Shown here in pieces: positions 36,881-47,200 of a stretch of DNA of 64,000 nucleotides; within the stretch, counting starts at the first letter, position 1, and every line of letters starts with the position of its first letter. A model generated the notes under the pieces. That model did not search any database and had not been told where the DNA came from. It saw nothing but the letters and a program-made list of their open reading frames with translations. The position numbers and the translations under genes were made by a program. The stretch comes from Bifidobacterium adolescentis ATCC 15703 (lineage in GTDB: Bacteria > Actinomycetota > Actinomycetes > Actinomycetales > Bifidobacteriaceae): contig NC_008618.1 in assembly GCF_000010425.1 (NCBI RefSeq), forward strand, positions 1,233,946-1,297,945. Direction: 5' to 3'.

Positions 36881-37576
36881 TCAATCAAACAGTTCCTGTG
36901 CGATTTGGCGCAGAATCTCAGGATTATGGCCTTTTCTGCCGCCCGCGCTCCAGAAGCGGCGCCTACGTGCATCGCGTTCCAGACCGGCGGTTTTTCTCGC
37001 GGTTCTACGGCCTAATTCCCATGCGGCTTCAGTAAACACGCCGTAGGATTCCGCCTCATCACAAACCTGTTGGGCCAGCCTACGGTCGACGCCTTTCCGT
37101 GTAAGCTCAGCGACCGCGCCCCTACATCCCATAAGACGGGTCGCACAGTAGCGCACCGCGGATTGCGCGTAGGCTTCATCGTCAATCAGTTGAACCCTTG
37201 TCAGTCTTTCGATGACGTCGTCAACCACTTCAGAGGTATAGCCCTTACCAATCAGGCGCTCACGCAGTGCGCCGGAAGGTCGAGGCGCAGCGTCCAGCAA
37301 TCGCAATGCGGCTTCCCTGCATGCGTCAAGATCATTTGGATCCTTTGCGGCAGTAGAATCGCCGTTCCCGACACGCCCAGCGTGTCGCGCGTGTCGTGGC
37401 GTTTTCGTCGCATTTGCGCTTCCAGCGAACAAACTGGAACGGTCAGGTTTCGTTCGACGGTTCCACCTCTGAACGTTCGTGCGTTCTGGATCCTCTGAAG
37501 AAAGGGCAAGGCCCCCAGTATCGGCCGACGCCGGCTGAAGGCCCTGTTCCTTAAGGAAACGTTCGGCGCTGATCAT
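36881..37576 (-). CDS. recX: RecX family regulator of RecA
   Basis: This 231-residue protein is a RecX family member that binds RecA filaments and limits their activity. The three-helix repeats show as ALRLLDAAPRPSGALRERLI, IERLTRVQLIDDEAYAQSAV and GVDRRLAQQVCDEA. The N-terminus is unusually long (about 75-80 polar residues, after MISAERFLKEQG) and rich in Asp, Thr, Arg and Ala. RecX proteins are usually about 150-190 residues. It starts three bases after the recA stop, so it is co-transcribed with recA. Confidence 0.9.
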   Translation of the reverse strand: MISAERFLKEQGLQPASADTGGLALSSEDPERTNVQRWNRRTKPDRSSLFAGSANATKTPRHARHAGRVGNGDSTAAKDPNDLDACREAALRLLDAAPRPSGALRERLIGKGYTSEVVDDVIERLTRVQLIDDEAYAQSAVRYCATRLMGCRGAVAELTRKGVDRRLAQQVCDEAESYGVFTEAAWELGRRTARKTAGLERDARRRRFWSAGGRKGHNPEILRQIAQELFD

Positions 37577-37579
37577 ATG

Positions 37580-38722
37580 TCAGGCTTTGGCGGCTTTTGA
37601 AGTTTTGGACGTCTTACCATCATCCGGCGCGCCCGCGGCGTCCTCCGCCCCATCGTCCTCGGCGAACTGGTCGGTAGGTTTGATCAGACCGAATGCCGCC
37701 TTGACCTTGTTCTCGATTTCCTCTGTGAGTTCCGGATTGTCCTTGAGGAACTGACGCACGTTTTCGCGTCCTTGCCCCAGCTGGTCGCCCTCATAGGTGA
37801 ACCACGAGCCAGACTTTTTGACGACGTTGGCCTGCAACGCCATATCAAGCACGGAACCTTCCTTGGAGATGCCCTCGCCGTACAGCACATCGAATTCGGC
37901 GGTCTTGAACGGCGGAGCCATCTTGTTCTTAACAACCTTGACCTTAGTACGGTTGCCGACAGCCTCATCACCGTTCTTAATGGTCTGGATACGGCGGATG
38001 TCCATACGTACGGACGCGTAGAACTTCAATGCCTTGCCGCCGGTGGTGGTCTCCGGATTACCGAAGAACACGCCAATTTTCTCACGCAACTGGTTGATGA
38101 AGATGGCGGTGGTACCGGCTTGCGCCAGCGCACCGGTCATCTTACGCAACGCCTGACTCATCAGGCGCGCCTGCAGGCCGACATGGCTGTCTCCCATCTC
38201 GCCTTCGATTTCCGCTTTCGGCACCAAGGCCGCGACGGAATCGATGACAATCACGTCAAGCGCGCCGGAACGAATCAGCATGTCGGCGATTTCCAATGCC
38301 TGCTCGCCATTGTCCGGCTGAGAGACGATCAACGAATCGGTGTCGACGCCCAGCTTACGGGCATAGACCGGATCGAGCGCATGCTCGGCATCGATGAATG
38401 CGGCCACACCGCCGGCCTTCTGGGCATTGGCCACCACATGCAGCGCCAATGTGGTCTTACCAGAGGATTCCGGTCCGTAAATCTCCACAATACGGCCTTT
38501 AGGCAGGCCGCCGATGCCTAATGCCATATCCAAAGCCAAGGATCCGGTCGGAATGACCTCGACATCCTGTTCCGGGCGGTCGCCAAGTCTCATGGCCGAT
38601 CCCTTGCCGAAGCTTTTCTCGACCTGCGCGAGCGCTGTGTCGAGCGCGGCCTGACGGCGCGGATCGATTCCATTCGCGGACTTGTTCTGTGCGGCGTTCT
38701 TTGCCGCGCTCGTCTGTGCCAT
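37580..38722 (-). CDS. recA: Recombinase RecA
   Basis: This 380-residue ATPase coats single-stranded DNA for strand exchange and triggers LexA self-cleavage. Family features are [13 protein letters not shown] (Walker A), [20 protein letters not shown], and [22 protein letters not shown]-terminal acidic tail follows ([14 protein letters not shown]). The ATG at 38722 is chosen because AAGGAG precedes it by six bases. A perfect LexA box and a -10 element lie about 200 bases upstream. recX follows after three bases. Confidence 0.97.
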   Translation of the reverse strand: MAQTSAAKNAAQNKSANGIDPRRQAALDTALAQVEKSFGKGSAMRLGDRPEQDVEVIPTGSLALDMALGIGGLPKGRIVEIYGPESSGKTTLALHVVANAQKAGGVAAFIDAEHALDPVYARKLGVDTDSLIVSQPDNGEQALEIADMLIRSGALDVIVIDSVAALVPKAEIEGEMGDSHVGLQARLMSQALRKMTGALAQAGTTAIFINQLREKIGVFFGNPETTTGGKALKFYASVRMDIRRIQTIKNGDEAVGNRTKVKVVKNKMAPPFKTAEFDVLYGEGISKEGSVLDMALQANVVKKSGSWFTYEGDQLGQGRENVRQFLKDNPELTEEIENKVKAAFGLIKPTDQFAEDDGAEDAAGAPDDGKTSKTSKAAKA

Positions 38723-38923
38723 GACTACTCCTTGTTGTTGACCGAGACGAATGAATGGATTCACCGTAAAACCGCATCATCCATCTGCGCAAGTTCAATC
38801 GGCCATTGTGGTCGAAGAACATGCATTTCGACACGCCGAAGACCGCTTTCCCTTGAAATTCCAGCATTCTGAAACTTCGCGGCGAGCCGTTGACGACCTG
38901 CCCAATCCGTGCTTCTGTGGATA

Positions 38924-38929
38924 ACTATA
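38924..38929 (-). promoter_or_regulatory. Putative recA -10 box
   Basis: On the minus strand this reads TATAGT. It lies 10 bases after the LexA box and would give a leader of nearly 200 bases before recA. Confidence 0.5.
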
Positions 38930-38939
38930 CCCCATTATC

Positions 38940-38953
38940 CGAACATCTGTTCG
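38940..38953 (-). promoter_or_regulatory. LexA (SOS) box upstream of recA
   Basis: On the minus strand the sequence CGAACAGATGTTCG fits the Gram-positive SOS consensus CGAACRNRYGTTYG at every position. It overlaps the -35 region of a possible recA promoter. The 262-base gap 38723-38984 holds nothing else that I can call. Confidence 0.85.
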
Positions 38954-38984
38954 AAATCGGTGTTTTGCGATAGCCGAACTCCGC

Positions 38985-39218
38985 CTAACGCACCGGCATT
39001 GGTGGCGCGTTATGGTCCTTTCCCCAACGTTTGCAGTCAGGAATGTTCATCTGGTCGCACAGAACGTTCCATACCACGCGGGGCTCCTCCCCCATTTCAA
39101 GCGCTTCGACGGCTGTCAGACCGTTCAATCGATCAAGCACTTGGTCGCGTGCGAGCGCGCGGCCATAGCTACGGCCGAGTACCTCTTCAAGCAACTGCCA
39201 AAATTCACGTTCCTGCAC
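38985..39218 (-). CDS. DUF3046 family protein
   Basis: This small protein has about 77 residues from a GTG start at 39218. It reads EFWQLLEEVLGRSYGRALAR and then LDRLNGLTAVEALEMGEEPR, VVWNVLCDQMNIP, the pattern of DUF3046, a one-domain actinobacterial family of unknown function that also lies next to recA/recX in Mycobacterium. The open frame extends further upstream across the clgR terminator, but only this part resembles the family. The ribosome-binding site is weak. Confidence 0.8.
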   Translation of the reverse strand: MQEREFWQLLEEVLGRSYGRALARDQVLDRLNGLTAVEALEMGEEPRVVWNVLCDQMNIPDCKRWGKDHNAPPMPVR

Positions 39219-39254
39219 GCGCTCAAGTGTACACAGCAAGCGCAACCAAAAGAA

Positions 39255-39284
39255 AACGCCCGACGGAACAAGCCGCCGGGCGTT
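39255..39284 (-). terminator. clgR terminator
   Basis: A 12-bp stem with one mismatch (39255-39266 with 39273-39284) is followed on the minus strand by TTTTCTTTTGG. It sits 17 bases after the clgR stop. Confidence 0.88.
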
Positions 39285-39300
39285 AGACGTCCAACAGGAA

Positions 39301-39810
39301 TCAGATTGCGACGGAATCGAGATAATCGGCGACCATGCGCAGCATCTGCGCCGTGGAGACGCCCAACGATTGCGCAATCGAGCTCAGCAGCTCGGAGCTG
39401 GCCTCTTTTTGGCCACGCTCCACTTCGGAGAGGTAGCCCAACGACACTCCGGCCTTTTCGCTCACCTCACGCAACGTTTTGTGGTCATGGGTGCGCAGAT
39501 CGCGCAGTACATGGCCGATGGCCTCGCGAAGCGATACCTCTCTGGGTTCGTCGGTGGTTTCCGTGGCTGCCGACATGGATCGTGCGGAAACGCGTTCCGC
39601 GTCTTCCTCCCGCCATATGCGGGTCAATGCGGCCTGGCGCTCGTCTTTGGCCTTTTTGGCCGCGCGGGCACGCAGCACCTGCTGCTGGGCGAACATCACC
39701 GCGCGGCGCTGGGCTGGGGTGAGTTCCCTGACGCGGGCGTTGCCGCTTTGCACCGTGGGAACCATCGCCTTGAGTTCCATCTGTTCCTTGGTGAGTGTCA
39801 TCGTGTCCAT
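39301..39810 (-). CDS. clgR: ClgR-type XRE transcriptional regulator
   Basis: This 169-residue DNA-binding protein has a polar N-terminal half and a Cro/C1 helix-turn-helix near the C-terminus ([20 protein letters not shown], then [16 protein letters not shown]). The HTH and its place beside pgsA, a cinA gene and recA fit ClgR, which in actinobacteria (including B. breve) activates clp protease and stress genes. The N-terminal half here is longer than in Streptomyces ClgR. The ATG at 39810 is preceded by AGGGG, nine bases away. A strong terminator follows. Confidence 0.88.
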   Translation of the reverse strand: MDTMTLTKEQMELKAMVPTVQSGNARVRELTPAQRRAVMFAQQQVLRARAAKKAKDERQAALTRIWREEDAERVSARSMSAATETTDEPREVSLREAIGHVLRDLRTHDHKTLREVSEKAGVSLGYLSEVERGQKEASSELLSSIAQSLGVSTAQMLRMVADYLDSVAI

Positions 39811-39872
39811 GCCGCCAGCCCCTTTCGCTTTTCATACGTACGTCCACTATGGTCAACACCCATATTCGTGGA

Positions 39873-40439
39873 TTATTCCTGTGAAAGTGCTGAAAGAGTC
39901 CTCAGTTTTTCCAGAATACATTGCACGGTTTCGTGCCGCACGGCTTCCCGATCACCCTTCAGACGCAGCTCATAAGCAGCTGTTTGACGCGCACGAATGC
40001 CATTGAAGCCACAGGGCAGGGAGCAGCCGATGTACACCAGGCCGGCAGGTTTGTCACCATCCGGTCCTGGCCCTGCAACACCGGTAGTGGCCAAGCCGAT
40101 GACACAGTCTCCATCCTCGGTCTGTCGGTATAGTTGCGCGGTTCCCGCAGCCATCTGCCGCGCCACTTCGGGGTGGACCGCCCCTTCTCGGGCCAGCAGG
40201 TCGGCATTCACGCCGAGAATCTTCGCTTTGGCGCGAATGTCGTAGGTCACCGCCGAGCCGAGGAACACTTTCGATGCGCCTGGTATGCGTACGAAGGCGT
40301 CGGCGAGTAGACCTCCCGTCAGTGATTCGGCGGCGGCGATTTTGAAATGGTTGGCTTCGCAATAGCGTAAAACGGCTGCGGCCAGCTCATCGCATTGCGA
40401 TTGGCTGGCCGCGGTCGACGAATTTTCGGATTCGCTCAT
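39873..40439 (-). CDS. pncC: CinA C-terminal-type nicotinamide-nucleotide amidase
   Basis: This 188-residue protein is the stand-alone CinA C-terminal domain. It has AAAESLTGGLLADAFVRIPG near the N-terminus, FLGSAVTYDIRAKAKILG, and the GLATTGVAGPGPDGDKPAG motif. The family removes the amide of nicotinamide mononucleotide in pyridine-nucleotide recycling. The N-terminal COG1058 half of full CinA is absent. It sits six bases before pgsA and close to clgR, an actinobacterial arrangement (ftsK-pgsA-cinA-clgR-recA). Confidence 0.9.
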   Translation of the reverse strand: MSESENSSTAASQSQCDELAAAVLRYCEANHFKIAAAESLTGGLLADAFVRIPGASKVFLGSAVTYDIRAKAKILGVNADLLAREGAVHPEVARQMAAGTAQLYRQTEDGDCVIGLATTGVAGPGPDGDKPAGLVYIGCSLPCGFNGIRARQTAAYELRLKGDREAVRHETVQCILEKLRTLSALSQE

Positions 40440-40445
40440 CGGGAT

Positions 40446-41129
40446 TTACTTGGTTTCCTTTTCGGATTTTGCGGTCTTCTTACGTCCGCCGAACGTGTTG
40501 ACGAGGTATTCGCCGCCCGAATACAGGCATAGAATCAACGCCAGGTAAATCAGGGCGTACGTGATCGTGTAATAAACGGTCATCCACAGCGGAGTGGTGT
40601 TCATGCCATCAGCGAGGCTCCACATCGGCAGCATGAGCATGGCAAGGCCGATGCACTGGCACAGGGTCTTGTACTTGCCGGCTTGGGATGCGGCGATGAC
40701 CTTGCCGCCGGTGTCGATGACGAAGAAACGCATGATGGTGATGCCGATCTCACGGATGAGGAACAGCGCGGTCACGACCCAGCCGAGCACTGCGTTGCCG
40801 AATTCGTTGAAGATGGCGGCGACGATCAGCGTGCCGCAGGTGAGCAGCTTATCTGCGATTGGGTCCATGAGCTTGCCCAGTTCGGTAACCTGGTTATATT
40901 TGCGGGCCATCCAACCGTCGAGCTTATCGGTGCAGGCGGCGATGATGAAGATAATCGCCGCCACCCAGCGCATAGTCGTGTTTTTGGTACCCCATGCGCC
41001 TGCCATGACGTACAACGCCAGGAAGATGACGACCAGGACGATACGAGAGAAAGTGACGATGTTCGGCGGGGCGTTCCACCCGTCAAGCAGGGACGATTTG
41101 CGTTCTTCTTGCTTTTCCATACCGTTCAC
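40446..41129 (-). CDS. pgsA: CDP-diacylglycerol-glycerol-3-phosphate 3-phosphatidyltransferase
   Basis: This 227-residue membrane enzyme makes phosphatidylglycerol phosphate. The CDP-alcohol phosphotransferase motif is complete: TDKLDGWMAR, eight residues, then GKLMDPIADK (D-x2-DG-x2-AR-x8-G-x3-D-x3-D). About six hydrophobic segments follow. A charged tail ends the chain (GGRKKTAKSEKETK). It starts at GTG 41129, or at ATG 41120; neither has a strong site. It lies between ftsK and the cinA-type gene. Confidence 0.92.
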   Translation of the reverse strand: MNGMEKQEERKSSLLDGWNAPPNIVTFSRIVLVVIFLALYVMAGAWGTKNTTMRWVAAIIFIIAACTDKLDGWMARKYNQVTELGKLMDPIADKLLTCGTLIVAAIFNEFGNAVLGWVVTALFLIREIGITIMRFFVIDTGGKVIAASQAGKYKTLCQCIGLAMLMLPMWSLADGMNTTPLWMTVYYTITYALIYLALILCLYSGGEYLVNTFGGRKKTAKSEKETK

Positions 41130-41179
41130 GTTACCCCGATACCACTACTTGGCGCAATGCGTGCGGTTGTCGCGTTCCA

Positions 41180-43984
41180 TCATCGCGTGTCCGCAGCGTC
41201 GGCCGGCTGGGTAGAACCTGCGGTAAGCGATGAGGTTTCGCCCTTGATGAAGGCGAGCACCTGCGGCAGATCCTGCGGTTGGACGAGCACTTCGCGAGCT
41301 TTGGAGCCTTCGGACGGACCGACCACACCACGCGATTCAAGCAGATCCATGAGTCGGCCGGCTTTGGCGAATCCGACACGCAATTTGCGCTGCAGCATGG
41401 AGGTTGAGCCGAACTGCGTGCTGACCACCAGTTCCGCCGCCTGCAACAGCACGTCCATGTCGTTGCCGATGTCCTCATCCGGCTCGATGGCCTTCTTTTC
41501 GGCCTCCTTGGCCATCTCCTCGATATCCTCGCGATAATGCGGCTTGCGCTGGGTTCGCACGAACTCCACCGCGCGACGGATTTCGGACTCGTCGACCCAT
41601 GCGCCCTGCACGCGGATCGGCTTGGCCTGGCCCATCGGCAGGAACAACGCGTCACCTTGGCCGATCAGCGTTTCCGCACCGGTGGCGTCGAGGATGACTC
41701 GCGAATCGGTGGCGGATGAGGTGGCAAAAGCAAGTCGGGACGGGATGTTGGCCTTGATCAAGCCCGTGACCACGTCAACGGACGGGCGCTGCGTGGCGAG
41801 CACCAGATGCACGCCGGCGGCTCGCGCGAGCTGCGTGATGCGCTGGATGGAGCTCTCCACGTCGTTCTTGGCCACCATCATAAGGTCGGCCATTTCATCG
41901 ACGACCACGAGGATATACGGGTATGGTGCGACCTTGCGTTTGGAGCCTGCGGGCGCATGCACCTTGCCAGCGCGCACGGCAGCGTTGAAGTCCTTGATGT
42001 GGCGGAATCCGAAGAATTCGAGGTCGCTGTATCGTGCGTCCATCTCCTTGACCACCCATTCCAAAGCCTGCGCGGCCTTCTTCGGATCGGTGATGATCGG
42101 GGTGAGCAAATGTGGAATGCCCGCATAGGCGGACAGTTCGACTCGTTTAGGATCGACCATGATCATGCGGACCTGGTCAGGCGTGGCGCGCATGATCACG
42201 GAGGTGAGCATGGAGTTGATGAAGCTCGACTTGCCGGAGCCGGTGGCGCCAGCCACCAACAGGTGGGGCATCTTGGTCAGGTCGGCGGTCACGAAATGGC
42301 CTTCCACATCCTTGCCGACGCCGGTGAGCATCGGATTCGGATCGTTCCGGGCCTTGTCGGAGCGCAGCACGTCGCCCAGCACCACGGTTTCGCGGTCGGA
42401 GTTCGGAATTTCGATGCCGATGGCGGATTTGCCTTCGATCACCGACAGGATGCGCACGTCGGAGCTGGCCACCGCGTAGGCGATGTTCTTCTGCAGGTTG
42501 GTGACCTTCTCGACCTTGACGCCAGGGCCAAGCTCCACCTCATACATGGTGACGGATGGTCCGCGCAGGAAGCCGATGACCTTCGCATCGACGTTGAACT
42601 GTTGGAAGGTACCGGTCAGCGCGCGGATCACACGATCGTTCTCCGGAGTGTGCGCGGCGTGCGGCGCGCCCTTCTTCAGAATGTTGAGGTCAGGCAGATG
42701 ATACGGTCCCTCGGGAATGTCATCCGCCGCTTCCCCGTCAACGGCAGCAGCCGGCATATCGTCAAGGACCTCGCCGGTCGCGGCATCCACCATGACTTCC
42801 TTGCCGTTGGAGGTGCCGTCCTCGTCGATGACGGCCCATGGGTCGCTCGGAGCGACGCCAACCGGCTTGATTTCACTGGACGGCACCGGCTCGGCGACGC
42901 TGGGCATGGTGCCGCTCGCGGTGCCGATCGGCGCGGACGAGAAGGAGCGTCTGCGACCGTTCTGTGGCATGGCCGTGGTGCCGGACGGCGCAGCGGCGGA
43001 ATAATCATCTGAATCATAATCATCGGCACGATAATCGTCCGAAGAAATGCTGCGTGGCGAATCGACCTGTTGGTACGGCTCGTCGACGATGGTTTCCGCG
43101 GTCTGTCCGTGCCGTTCGGCGGCATTAAGAAACGCTTCGTCGCCGGCGTAATGGTCAAGGTCGCCATCATCGACGTTCTTGCTCTTATGGGATGCGAAGC
43201 GTTGCTTCATACGCGTAAGGAAGCCCAGCCTATCGTCGTTTTCTCCATCCGCATCGGTGCCGTCGTGGGCGGGAACGCCTTCGGCGAAGGCGAGTGTCAT
43301 GTCCCCAACGCGTACTTCGTTCGGGAACTGTTCGGCCTCATCGTCAATGTCATCACGGTTTTTCGGCGTTCCAACAAACTTGGCCGCCAGAGCCTTCGCC
43401 TTGTCCGGTATCTGCGTGACCCGGGTATGGGTGATCAACAGCAACGAAAACAGGATGACGACTACGAAAATCGCAATGGAAAAGCCTTTGGAAAGCCCCC
43501 ACGCCAACGGACAGCCAAGCACATAGCCAAGCAGGCCGCCTGCCCGCTGCAGCAAAGACATATCGAACTTCTGGGAGTCGGAGGCAATCGCCGCGTCAAG
43601 AATAGAGCAGACGGACCAGAGGATCATGAACCATCCAAGGGCCATATGGAGGTTCTCATCCTTGTTTTGCGTCTTGCGCATCAGACTGAACACCACAAGC
43701 GCCAGGAATACCGGCAGAATCACGCTGGTCAATCCGAACAGTCCGGAGGCCATGGCATGCAGGACCTGTCCGAAAGCGCCCTGGACACGGAACCATTCGG
43801 ATGCGCAGAACAGCACCGCGAGAATGGCCATGATGAAACATGCGATGTCGCGGCGATATTTACGCAGTATGCCGGCGATCGGAGAGGAATCGACCTCGTC
43901 CATGACTTTGGTATCGCCGGAACGCGATTTGCCTGCGGAACCCTTGCCGCCTGATTTCGGGTTGGAAGATGCTGTTCGTGCCAT
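41180..43984 (-). CDS. ftsK: FtsK/SpoIIIE DNA translocase
   Basis: This 934-residue protein pumps DNA at the closing septum. The N-terminus has about four membrane helices, then a long disordered Asp/Ser/Pro linker (nt about 42700-43330). The motor has Walker [10 protein letters not shown], the block [17 protein letters not shown], and [20 protein letters not shown]. The C-terminal gamma winged-helix domain ([20 protein letters not shown]) reads KOPS-type polarity sites. The ATG at 43984 has no clear ribosome-binding site. Confidence 0.94.
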   Translation of the reverse strand: MARTASSNPKSGGKGSAGKSRSGDTKVMDEVDSSPIAGILRKYRRDIACFIMAILAVLFCASEWFRVQGAFGQVLHAMASGLFGLTSVILPVFLALVVFSLMRKTQNKDENLHMALGWFMILWSVCSILDAAIASDSQKFDMSLLQRAGGLLGYVLGCPLAWGLSKGFSIAIFVVVILFSLLLITHTRVTQIPDKAKALAAKFVGTPKNRDDIDDEAEQFPNEVRVGDMTLAFAEGVPAHDGTDADGENDDRLGFLTRMKQRFASHKSKNVDDGDLDHYAGDEAFLNAAERHGQTAETIVDEPYQQVDSPRSISSDDYRADDYDSDDYSAAAPSGTTAMPQNGRRRSFSSAPIGTASGTMPSVAEPVPSSEIKPVGVAPSDPWAVIDEDGTSNGKEVMVDAATGEVLDDMPAAAVDGEAADDIPEGPYHLPDLNILKKGAPHAAHTPENDRVIRALTGTFQQFNVDAKVIGFLRGPSVTMYEVELGPGVKVEKVTNLQKNIAYAVASSDVRILSVIEGKSAIGIEIPNSDRETVVLGDVLRSDKARNDPNPMLTGVGKDVEGHFVTADLTKMPHLLVAGATGSGKSSFINSMLTSVIMRATPDQVRMIMVDPKRVELSAYAGIPHLLTPIITDPKKAAQALEWVVKEMDARYSDLEFFGFRHIKDFNAAVRAGKVHAPAGSKRKVAPYPYILVVVDEMADLMMVAKNDVESSIQRITQLARAAGVHLVLATQRPSVDVVTGLIKANIPSRLAFATSSATDSRVILDATGAETLIGQGDALFLPMGQAKPIRVQGAWVDESEIRRAVEFVRTQRKPHYREDIEEMAKEAEKKAIEPDEDIGNDMDVLLQAAELVVSTQFGSTSMLQRKLRVGFAKAGRLMDLLESRGVVGPSEGSKAREVLVQPQDLPQVLAFIKGETSSLTAGSTQPADAADTR

Positions 43985-44247
43985 AACAGAACTTGATTTT
44001 ACCGATGTCCGACGTCATGACACGGCATTAACCAAATCGAACAATTATTCGAACTTAATCGAACATGCTTTTTCAGCGAATCAAACATTGTTAAGCGTTT
44101 ATTCAGCGCTGTAACTGAAATATAAGCAATTCCGGCGGAACACGCCCTCGTGCACTTAAACGATTAAATAACTAGCGCGGATATTAACGCGCTTAATCCC
44201 AATGTTGGGGTGCGCGTGGAACATCAAGGAAGATAAGTGAAGGAACC
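43985..44247 (+). promoter_or_regulatory. man26 / ftsK divergent regulatory region
   Basis: This 263-base AT-rich gap holds three similar short inverted elements with TTAA arms and a CG-containing centre: TTAAGCGTTTATT near 44091, TTAAACGATTAA at 44156-44167 and ATTAACGCGCTTAAT at 44183-44197. They look like LacI-type sugar-regulator operators, but no LacI gene is nearby. A palindrome-like CGAACAATTATTCG lies at 44038-44051. The mannanase ATG at 44248 has GAAGGAACC upstream. Confidence 0.5.
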
Positions 44248-47200
44248 ATGAAAACCACAGTCACCAAACTGCTGGCAACGGTTGCGGCGGCATCGACCAT
44301 TTTTGGCATGAGCACCCTCCCAGCCTTTGCTGCAGAAGGAAAATCGGCATCCAATGGCAACTCCGTGAACATCAGCGACGTCAACGCCACAGCAGAAACC
44401 CGCGCCTTGTTCGACAAGTTGAAAAACAGCGGAAAAGGAGATCTTCGTTTCGGACAGCAGCACGCCACCGACGAGAACATAAGCTCAAGCGCTTCACAGG
44501 GAGACGTCTATGAGACGACCGGAAAATACCCGGCCGTCTTCGGTTGGGACGCCGGTCTTGCGCTGCGCGGCGCGGAGAAGCCTGGATCAGGTGCCGACAA
44601 GAACGCCAACGCCAAGGCTCTCGCCCAGAACATCACCGATGCGGACAGCAAAGGCGCCATCGTGACACTGTCCGCACACTGGTGCAACCCAGGCACCGGC
44701 AAGGATTTCAACGACACCACTGCCGTCGCTTCCGAACTGCTTCCCGGCGGCAAATACTCCGGCACCTTCAACAAGGAGCTCGACGCCATCGCCGCCACCG
44801 CGCAGCGGGCCAAACGCAGCGACGGCACATTGATTCCAATCATCTTCCGTCCACTGCACGAGAACAATGGCAGCTGGTTCTGGTGGGGCGCCACGCATGC
44901 TTCCGCTAGTGAATACAAGGAACTGTACCGCTACATCGTTGACTATCTGCGTGACGTCAAAGATGTGCACAATCTGCTTTATGCCTACTCCCCCGGCGGC
45001 GTATTCAACGGTGATTCCACTGATTATCTCGCCACCTACCCGGGCGACCAGTGGGTGGACGTACTCGGTTATGACGAATACGACTCCGATGATTCCGCAG
45101 ACGATTCCAGCGCATGGATCAACACTGTGGTCAAGGATATGAAGATGGTTTCCGACCAAGCTTCGCAGCGTGGCAAAATCGTGGCGCTCACCGAATTCGG
45201 ACGTTCCGGCGACCGCAAGTTCAAGGAATCCGGCACCGGAGACAAGGACACCAAGTTCTTCTCCGAACTTGCCGAAGCACTTGCCGAAAACGTGCCAAGC
45301 ACCGCATATATGATGACTTGGGCCAACTTCGGTGGAGGTGGAGACAATTTCCAGGCGTATACGTCGTGGAAGGGCTCCGACGGCGAAGCCGATTTCAAGG
45401 CGTTCGCGGACAGCAACAAGAACCTCATGGCCTCCAAGGACAACGTCGACTATTCGAACGCCCCGGCAGCCGCCATGCAAAATGGCTCCGCGCGTATCGT
45501 CACTCCAGTGGACGGCAATCGTGTGACCGACACCAAGGTGGTCGTCCGGGTCAAGACCGAAGGTGTGAAATACTCCGACCTTGATCTTAATTCCGCCATC
45601 GTGACCACCGATCGAGGCCAGAACGTCAAACTCAAGTATTCCTGCAATGGATATTTCACGGGCATACTGGATTTGAACGCGGCCGGTATCAATCTTGACC
45701 AGTCCAAACTCACTTTGACTCCGCAGGTCAAGACCAAGGACGGCAAGACACTCGCAGCGGCCGACGGCAACGGTTCCGTCACAGTAAAACTGGGTGCCAA
45801 ACCAGAGCAGACGGTAGACAACGTGGAGGACTTCGACTCCTATGACAACGAAGCCGAATTACAGTCCGTCTATTCGCCGAGCCACAGCACGAAATCGAAT
45901 CTCACGCTGGTGGACAGCCCCGAGGACAATGGCACCAAGGCCGGTAACATCCACTATGATTTCGTGAGCTATCCGGAGTATAACGGCTTCCAGCGTTCCC
46001 ATACGCCGAAGCAGGACTGGTCCGGCTTCTCCAAGCTGAACATGTTCCTCAAGGCCGACGGTTCGGATCACAAGTTTGTGGTGCAGGTCAATGCCGGCGG
46101 CGTGACCTTCGAAGCCTATCCGAAGATCGATGGCACGGACGGACACGTCGTCTCACTGAACTTCGGTGACGCCGACGGCAACGGAGGCGACTTCGCACCG
46201 GCATCCTGGGACACCGCGCATGCGGGCATGAAACTCTCGCAGAAGCTGCTGTCCAAAGTCGGTTCGTTCGCCCTGTACATCAACGACAATGGCGGCAACC
46301 GTCCGAAGAGCGGCGATTTGACGCTCGACTCCATCAAGCTCGACGGCAAACGCGACGCTTACGCGCCGAACACCAATCCGACGCCGGGCAACACCGCCAA
46401 AGCGCAATCCGTGGATGATTTCTCAGGCTATTCGGATGATGCCGCAGCACAATCGGCTTGGGGCAACCGCGGACATACGGAAGTCCTATCCCTCGATGAA
46501 GGCCCGACCGATGGGTCCAAGGCGCTTCGCTTCAAGTACGACTTCTCCAATGGAGGCTGGTACGATGTGGCGAAATATCTTGACGGCGCGAACTGGTCCG
46601 GCGAATCCGTATTGGCTTTCCAAGTCAAGGGGGATGGTTCCGGCAACGCCATCGGCCTGCAGATCGGCACAAGCGATGGCAAATACTTCCTCGCCAGCGT
46701 CAAACTTGACTTCACCGGCTGGAAGCAGATTGAGATTCCATTGGTCGATAACGCCAATCTGACCCAATCCTGGCCGGAGGACGCCAATAAAGACAATCCG
46801 ATGACCGAAGATGATCTGGCCTCCATCAAGGAACTGGTGTTCGCCTCCCAGCAATGGAATAGCGAAAGCGATGGGCTTGATTCCTCCATCGCCGATATCA
46901 AGGTCGAGCCCGCCGAGAATACGTCCAACGAGCAAACCCCGAAGGACGAAAGCAAAACCGAGGTCAAGGCCGACAAGGAGCAGGAACAGTCCGAGGACAC
47001 CTCCGCGGATGTGACCGCCCAAGATCCGGCCACTTGCCCGATTTCAGACGAAGATTCCAAGGGCTCGACCGGCAATACGACGGTTACGGTCAAGCCCACG
47101 CCCGACACCAAGGAACCGGCCGACAACACCGGCAAAGATGGCCTGTCCCGCACCGGTTCAAACATAATCTCTGCCATTGCTGCCGTGGCCGTACTGCTGC

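Noticed and set aside
44038..44051. CGAACAATTATTCG as a LexA box for ftsK or the mannanase
   Set aside because: It departs from the SOS consensus at two or more fixed positions on either strand.
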